Shown here in pieces: positions 57,743-64,000 of a DNA stretch of 64,000 nt (position 1 is the first letter of the stretch; each line of letters starts with the position of its first letter). The stretch is from Patagioenas fasciata (taxonomy: Eukaryota > Chordata > Aves > Columbiformes > Columbidae), in NCBI RefSeq assembly GCF_037038585.1, contig NC_092520.1, positions 58,122,501-58,186,500 on the forward strand, written 5' to 3'. The notes under the pieces are model-generated. The model did not search any database and was not told the origin of the DNA. It saw only the letters and a list, made by a program, of their open reading frames with translations. The translations under genes and the position numbers were made by a program.

Positions 57743-58840
57743 CATGTATGCATACAAACATCCTAGGCTTAAATGATTTAATAATGAATCTGAGGAAAGG
57801 TTAAAATCCAGTAAAGGAGCACTAAGATATTGCATTAGAGGCACATACACATGAAAACAATGACTGAACTTAGCCTCCGGGTGCACATTTTAAACACTCC
57901 ATCCTCAAACTGCATAAGTGCACCTCTTTCAAATTTAAAACGTCCACAGGCAAAAGATGTGTATTACTTAAAACTTTGACACGTGTAAAGAAATAAAAAA
58001 ATAAGAGAGTAAAAAGGTCAGCATATCATGATGGATGTCGTCTTCTTGCACGTTTGAAGTTATTTTATAGTTTGCAAGCTGCTTGAAGGTCTTGTGGATA
58101 CCTATCAGCACCAGTCTGCACAGGGACAAACAAGGAAGATGAACAGATGGCAACATTTTAGCTTTGGACTAAAGATAAATTTAGTGCCAAAAGAGAATTA
58201 CTATTGTTTAAAATGCAAAGCTTTCTATTTATTCTTCTCTGACTCCAGGCCTTTGGCAGTACAATTTCTGATGATCATATTGTTATTAAAAGTGCTCCCT
58301 TTCTGAATATAAGGGGTTTTAATTTTTTTTTTGTAGCACTACAGATAAATTTGAAAAACTATCACACAGATAGAATACACAGTGCTGCATTAAGCACAGA
58401 CTTCAGAGTTCAAGGACTGTCAGAAATAAAGGCCTACCAATTTTACTTACCTTTTCACTAGATCCATCAAAACAAAATGCTTGAGGTTTGCACAACTGTA
58501 CACATTCACAAGACTGAAGCCAGCAGATGACTATTAATACAGGATTTTTACCAGCTACATTGCATGAGAAAATTCTGTACCATATTTGCAAAAAAAAGAT
58601 GAAAGTCTTATGTTTTAATAGTCGTTTGGAATCATGTTCAATTTTAAGCTGTATGTCTTTGGGGAATAGGAATGTATGCTTACAAATACTCTAGAACAGG
58701 TTTTGTCTGATTTTTTTTCATGTTTCAATGAAATTTTTTGTTTCAACCTAAGGGGTACTTGACTAAAAGCTGGATTTTACTGGCCCCAAGCCGGATTTTA
58801 AAGGTTCTTTCGGTATCTGCAAGATCAGCAGACCAGATGC

Positions 58841-58858
58841 TTTTTTTTTTTTTTTTTT
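58841..58858. repeat. Homopolymer T run
   Basis: Eighteen consecutive T. Confidence 0.95.
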
Positions 58859-59164
58859 CAAGAAAATCACTAGCAGAACCAGTGATGTTAGCAGGCATCC
58901 TCAGAATTGTACCCTTGAGTTTACTATGTTCAATGTAGGACAACTAATTACACTTTTGGGAAAGGCATCATCAGAGTCAAAGGACTTTTACCCAAATGTT
59001 AAAATGTTTTCTAGAACAGTATGATCTGTGGTATACCAGATATTTAATATGAAAATAAAACAAGAGTTATTCCTTTTCAAAAAACTGCTGAGAGCTTTAA
59101 TCTCCAAGGTAGGCTCTGAAACCAGTGAAAGTTTCTTCTGTCAGCCACCTGCTCTAAAAATGCA

Positions 59165-59179
59165 TGTGTGTGTGTGTGT
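59165..59179. repeat. (TG)n microsatellite
   Basis: About seven TG units. Confidence 0.9.
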
Positions 59180-59538
59180 AGACTAGGACACCCATATCTG
59201 ACAATTTTTGTAGTGGCAGCTTGTTTCTTCAAAAGCTTTCCATCCCAGGGAGGTATTGGGCAGTCAGCAGTTTCCCACAACAACCAGGGGGTTCAAAAAC
59301 TGTCACAACTTTTCCATAGCATAAAGAAATCCATGTGGCCATTCCTGATGAATTTCACTTTACTCGGAGAGACTGTCATTTTAGATTAGTTTTAAAGCAT
59401 TTACAAAATCTCCCACTGCTCCAATGGGGTTTTAATGAGGCATTAGGAAATGGATAACTAATAATATTTTTCAGTTTGCAGTTGCTCAGGCTGGTGTAGG
59501 TTGGCAGCCAGCTGTGTTGCACGCTGCAATGCTGTGAG

Positions 59539-60043
59539 CATAGAATGATAGAATCATAGAATGTCCTGATTTGGAAGGCACCCACAAGGATCATCGAGTC
59601 CAACTCCTGTCCCTGCACAGGACAACCCCACAGTTCACACCATGTGTCTGAGGGCTTGTCCAGTCTCTTCTTGAACACTGTCAGGCTTGGGGCTGTGACA
59701 CCTCCCTGGGGAGCCTGTTCCAGTGCTGCACCACCCTCTGGGGGAAGAACCTTTTCCTCATGTCCAACCTAAACCTCCCCTGGCACATCTTCCTGCCATT
59801 CCCTTGGGTTCTGTCATTGGTCACTAAAGATAAGAGTTTGGCACCTGCCCCTCCTCCTCCCCTTGTGAGGAAGCTGTAGCCACCATGAGGTCTCCTTTTA
59901 GTCTCCTCTTCTCCAGGCTGAACAAAGCAAGTATCTTCAGCTGCTCCTCATATGGCTTCTTCTTCAAACCCTTCACCAACTTCATAGCTCTCTTCTAGAC
60001 ACTCTCCAGTAGCTTTGTATCCTTTTTATTCTGTGGTCCCAGG
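59539..60043 (-). mobile_element. CR1 LINE just upstream of ITGBL1
   Basis: GATAGAATCATAGAATGTCC starts the reversed 3' microsatellite. GGGGAGCCTGTTCCAGTGCT, CCCCTGGCACATCTTCCTGC, CTCTTCTCCAGGCTGAACAA and CTTCTAGACACTCTCCAGTA follow in order. About 505 bases are kept. It ends about 550 bases before the ITGBL1 start codon and is antisense to that gene. Confidence 0.92.
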
Positions 60044-60056
60044 TTGCCTTGGGGAA

Positions 60057-60087
60057 AGGAGAGGAGGGGAGGGGAGGGGAGGGAAGA
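60057..60087 (+). repeat. GGGGA/GGGA repeat, potential G-quadruplex
   Basis: The plus strand reads AGAGGAGGGGAGGGGAGGGG and continues AGGGAAG. Four or more closely spaced G-runs could fold into a quadruplex. It sits between the CR1 end and the ITGBL1 promoter region. Confidence 0.75.
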
Positions 60088-60319
60088 AGGGCCCTGGGGA
60101 GGTCAGAGGGATGGAGATGCTCCAGCAGACAGACAGGGATGCTGGAGCTGGGGGGCACTGGTCAGGGCTGCACATTTCCCCCACCACGTTACGCAGATTA
60201 TCCCCAAGCAGACACCCATCAAAGGACAGGGGGATACGCATGCCTCAAATATTTACAGTGCCTGCACTTTGAGAATGAGACAGTACATTCACATCTGTGA
60301 ACGGGCTACTTTTAAAACA

Positions 60320-60595
60320 TCAAAATAAACCATCTGGCCGCACAACTGTTTCTAATTACTTCCCTGCCTAGACTGTAAACTTCGGGGTTTGGCACCGGCC
60401 TCCCTCCCAGAGCGCTGCCCAAATCCCGCTCCCAGGCAGCTAATCCCAGCCGCCACAGCACGGGGGGAGCAGCCCTGGAACCGGGCTTGTCCAGCTCACA
60501 GGTCTCCGCACGCCTGGTGGCTCTGTCCGGCTGTCTGTCCGTCCATCCATCCGTCTGCAGGAGTGCTCCGGGTGTGGCGCAGCGCAGCTCGCACC
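60320..60595 (+). promoter_or_regulatory. ITGBL1: Putative ITGBL1 5' UTR and promoter-proximal region
   Basis: This moderately GC-rich stretch lies directly before the ITGBL1 start codon and contains several CCGG/GCGC sites and a TCCATCCATCCGTC repeat. No clear TATA box was seen, and the transcription start cannot be placed from sequence alone. A CR1 copy ends only about 280 bases upstream of this region. Confidence 0.4.
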
Positions 60596-60696
60596 ATGTC
60601 CGGACAGGAGCTGCCGGGGCTGGCGGTGCTGCTGCTGTTGGTCACCCAGCTGCCGACTGGTCACCCCGCGCCACCGGCTGGGACCCCAGCCCTGCG
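60596..60696 (+). CDS. ITGBL1: ITGBL1 exon 1: signal peptide (residues 1-34)
   Basis: This is the start of integrin beta-like 1, a secreted protein built from integrin-type EGF repeats. The ATG at 60596 has context CGCACC before it. The 33 codons plus two bases read MSGQELPGLAVLLLLVTQLP and then a Pro-rich tail ending PALR. The hydrophobic core at residues 8-16 marks a signal peptide, probably cleaved near residue 22. The donor is CTGCG|GTAAGTG and splits an Arg codon, matching the frame of the exon at 61970. The sequence differs from the mammalian signal peptide, as is usual for this part. The frame stays open upstream to an ATG at 60389, but a start there would bury the signal peptide, so 60596 is preferred. 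Confidence 0.85.
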
Positions 60697-61969
60697 GTAA
60701 GTGCGGCTCTGAAGCCTCCCACGGGGGTGGATTGTGACTGATTTACGAGTTGTCAGGAGTGTGGAGGCTGGGGCTGCTGAGGGAGCAGTGGGGAGGTTTG
60801 TGATCTCTTCCTCTGCCTGCTTGCAAGTTGCACTGAGGGAAGGTGCTCTGGGTCGCTGTGAGCCTCAATAGGTGCTGTGCACACTGCAGGGGTTATTTGT
60901 AATGAGGTATTTCATGCCAGAATCACAGACCTTTATTGCAGTGAAGGGGGAAGAGCTGGGTGGCGATGACTCTCTACAACCAAACCTCTAAATTCTGTTG
61001 CTTGAGTGGAGCAGGCACCTCAACACAAACCCCTGTGTGTTCCTGCTCTTTGGGGCAGTGGCACAGCAGGACATGCTGTCCTCTGCTCTTCCCCTCCACC
61101 GGTGTCAGCACCTGCCTGCTCCAGGAGCCAGCAGCTCCTTGGCTCCAGAACCTGCAAAACCTAAGCGTCTGAGAAATGCAGGTAATAGTAACTTCAATCC
61201 TCTGTACTTCTTAGCATTGTGATCACCTATTTTTGGCTTGGCCAGTCCTTCGTTCTCTTTTTCCTGCAATCCAACTCCTGATGAGGCGTGGTGAGATTTT
61301 ACCTGTGTATGTCCTGAAAGTCCTGATTTCTATGTGCTCCAGTGCACGGTACAATTGCATGGCAGAGCTGCAAATCTTCAGATCCAGCATCCAGATTCTG
61401 CTGACTTTACTAAAACCACTGCTACAAACTACACTGTTGCATGGAAAGCAGAGATTACTTTGGTTTCATTTTCCAATGAAAGCATGGATCCTATATATCT
61501 GACAACCAGAAGGATTACTTTGGCAGATGCATTATATTAGAATCAACCATAGGCTTTCTTTTGGTATGCTACCTAGAAGTTTGGATGTATACATCTTTTC
61601 TAAACCTTTTGGAATAATTTGGATCAAAATGTTTCATGATAGATGATCCAATGATACATGTATATGCATATAGACCAGGTATGCATTGTGAAAAAGATGA
61701 GCCTAATGCAGTTAACGAGGTAAGTAAAACAGAATGTAAACATTGCTGCAGATAGCCATGAGATTTCCGATGAAAGAGAAGAAAATTGGGTGATTTGAGG
61801 CAAGTAATAGTTTTCAAACATAACTAAAGTGTTGGAATTAAAACCAATATTGTGAGGACTGGCTGAAGCCATGGCAGGAGGGTGGTTTCCCATGAGCCAG
61901 GCTCTCATGGGGTCTGAGCTGCAGCCCCCACCTTTGACTGCAGGTTGTTCTCTCTGCTGTCCTCCACAG
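60697..61969 (+). other. ITGBL1: ITGBL1 intron 1
   Basis: This 1.27-kb phase 2 intron with GTAAGT and CACAG ends joins the signal-peptide exon to the first EGF exon. No repeats were recognised. Confidence 0.88.
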
Positions 61970-62181
61970 GAGTGGTTTGGGTAGTTCTCCTTTGTGCCGG
62001 CTGTCCCGGGCTGAGTCAGAGCTCAGGTGCCGTGTCCCGGGGGGTAAGCTGTGCAGTGACAGAGGCAGGTGCGAGTGCGGAGTCTGCATCTGCCAAGTGA
62101 CCGAGGCCGGCAAATACTACGGTCCGCTTTGCGAGTGCCGCGACTGGGTCTGCGAGGTCTACGATGGGAAGGTCTGTGCAG
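61970..62181 (+). CDS. ITGBL1: ITGBL1 exon 2: first integrin EGF-like repeat (residues 34-104)
   Basis: This 212-bp exon has acceptor CTCCACAG|GAGTGG and donor GCAG|GTAAGG. After completing Arg34 it encodes 70 residues that include [44 protein letters not shown] and VCAG. It contains 11 cysteines (residues 43, 54, 62, 68, 70, 73, 75, 88, 90, 95, 103) in the CxCGxCxC pattern of integrin beta stalk EGF domains. The CRLSRAES and GPLCEC...WVCE.YDG stretches match ITGBL1 as I remember it and not the classical integrin beta subunits. It ends with one base of a Gly codon, so the next exon should continue GHGKC-like. That exon was not found before 64,000. Confidence 0.93.
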
Positions 62182-64000
62182 GTAAGGAAGCGGCAACGGT
62201 GACAGAAACTTAGAAAATTAAGAGTGTATATGATAACCAGAAACATGTTGGGAATACAGAACACTGATATAGTAGAGACATGGTTACATTATATGTTCCC
62301 GAACCATGAGTCTAAAATCCTTGGGCACATCCAAGGATTTCACCAAACTAAAGCATCCATGCCAAACACACTGCCTCTGCCATAAAATGGTACTTTTCCC
62401 AGAGTGAGTTACTTCTGCAGCAGGGGCAAAAGCAGGAGCTGCTTTGAGTTGGAGGCTCTGCAAATGGTGTTGTAAATCTAATACAGGACACAATATTGCT
62501 TGTGTTTTTCATATAATACTGCTGCATTTGAACTACGTGCTTGGTGATAGCATATGGTATCTACCAAAGCTTTAAACTATCTCTGCATAATCAGTTTTGT
62601 CCTGTAATTATTTTTTTCCTCTTTTGCTAGGAGGAAGAATGTTTGCTGTAACAGGTGTATAAATAAGAAAACTCTGTTTTTCTCTAAGTAATGATAATGC
62701 TTTCCAAATAGAGACTTAAAACAATGTAATCGTATTGTGGTTTCAGAGATTTCCCCACTGACACTGTATTCTTTAATGACAGATGAAATAACATACATTT
62801 CTGAGACAGAATTTAGTCCCTGCCAGTTGTTGGAACATGTTGCTTGGTTTGCATCTTAACATTATCACTCTTTCATCTTTCCAGCTGTCTTTACTTAAGT
62901 TTCTGTGCTATTTTGGTCAGATTTTGGGCTTCTTAGCAGCTTAGAATAGGATTTTTGAAAAAAAGTAGGCAGAAGAAATACCATCACATTCCTAAAGGGA
63001 TTCAGCATGGAGCTTGATGAAAGGGGCCACAAGAGTACTTCATTTCTAGTATCCCTGCTTCAACAGCTTTACCAGTTTCACACAAACGTGTCATCTTTTC
63101 AGGCCAAAAACTGCAATTAGGTCAATGGGAATGTTACAGGAATTCTGCTAGTAAGAGGATAATACAAGTGTGTTCCAGCAGTGGGTTTGGCAAATTTTGT
63201 AGGAAAAAAAGAGCAACTTATTTTAGCAACAATGTAGCTAAGAATAAGAAGTCCAATAATAACATGAAAAGATCAAGGATGGGATTATGAGAAAAATATT
63301 TGCATTTGGCACCTATGGCTTTAGAGTTTTGTGAAAAACTAATTTATAGACTCTGTAGTCAGCAATGTCAAGTCCAGTTATGTAAGGAATATTGGGAGTC
63401 TGCTGATCAGTTCAGTGCTTTGCTGTCCCAAATGTGACATTTTTGGTTGGTGGTGTGATTTCAGTACAGTTGCTGTTATTGCTGGGGTAATTGTATAAGG
63501 TGGAACTGAAAGATCCTCCAATTCTAATATTCTGCAACAAACTCAACTGTTATGTTTCAGTTAATGTCACAAACAGTGGCTGCAAGCTCTGTTCGTGCTT
63601 TGGTGGAAAGGGGTGCTGACAGGATAAACAAAACAGAGATTTCTAACAATATTTAGCTTTTGTGTAGGACTTCATGGAGCAGTTCCAAGATTTGAATGTT
63701 AAGTAATTAAATATTTTTTAAAATCAATTTTTTGTAGTCATCACATTTTCTAGACGGAGTATTGAGGCTGCATTGCCATTGAGATGTTAAATAATTTAAG
63801 TTCACTCTTCTGGAAAAAAAAAGTAGTAAAAAATGCAGTACAAAGTCATGGGGAGGGAAACAGATGTGAAAGGCTTAGGGGTTGTACTTGTTTGGGTTGT
63901 TTTTTGACAACGGTGCTGATAGTCCAGCTGACTTTGTCGGAGTCCAGGGCTGCCCAGCACTGGAGGAGAGCGGCCCCAGGTAACTCCTTTGGGGCTGTGA
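62182..64000 (+). other. ITGBL1: ITGBL1 intron 2 (incomplete)
   Basis: It starts GTAAGG after 62181 and interrupts a Gly codon. No cysteine-rich exon, CR1 or long open frame was found up to the window end. Confidence 0.85.

Larger units (their letters stand above)
50831..60319. other. Intergenic region between NALCN and ITGBL1
   Basis: About 9.5 kb contains a T/G-rich tract (51126-51353), three CR1 copies, an (AAAC)n repeat at 57000-57021, a TA repeat at 57715-57742, an 18-base T-run at 58841-58858, a TG repeat at 59165-59179 and a GGGGA repeat at 60057-60087. No convincing gene was found; the longest non-CR1 frame (54535-54921, 128 aa) has no recognisable domain. Confidence 0.75.

Noticed and set aside
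62182..64000. Search for ITGBL1 exon 3
   Set aside because: No CxCGxCxC-type exon was seen; it is probably beyond the window.

Overview
This is avian nuclear DNA. It is AT-rich and intron-rich, with vertebrate GT-AG splice sites, about ten copies of the bird LINE CR1, and one endogenous-retrovirus solo LTR of a type I associate with neoavian birds. Species cannot be told from the sequence. No bacterial or plasmid features and no operons are present.

Two protein-coding genes lie head to head. On the minus strand, positions 1-50,600 hold the 5' part of NALCN, the sodium leak channel. Five coding exons encode residues 1-215: the N-terminus and domain I segments S1 to S5. They lie at 42129-42237, 39625-39807, 20733-20816, 18894-19033 and 18075-18203. 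Intron phases are 0, 0, 0, 2 and 2, and the reading frame is unbroken. A CpG island at about 50,200-50,830 is the probable NALCN promoter and non-coding first exon. Positions 1-18,074 are intron 6, and the next exon was not found.

On the plus strand, 60,596-64,000 holds the start of ITGBL1, integrin beta-like 1: a signal-peptide exon (60596-60696) and the first cysteine-rich integrin EGF exon (61970-62181). In human the same two genes are neighbours in the same divergent layout, so this is conserved synteny. About 10 kb of intergenic DNA separates the CpG island from ITGBL1 exon 1. It carries three CR1 copies, a long T/G-rich tract and a G-rich repeat.

The introns contain CR1 fragments of several ages, including an ancient copy of about 1.2 kb at 6660-7905. 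A 531-bp solo LTR lies at 2380-2910 with a 5-bp target duplication. There are also simple repeats and two small local tandem or inverted repeats. Most open reading frames in the window are chance frames or CR1/LTR sequence. I found no convincing new biological system. The most interesting leads are a predicted short upstream ORF that would overlap the NALCN start codon, the promoter and polyadenylation signals of the LTR in the sense strand of NALCN, and the ancient CR1.
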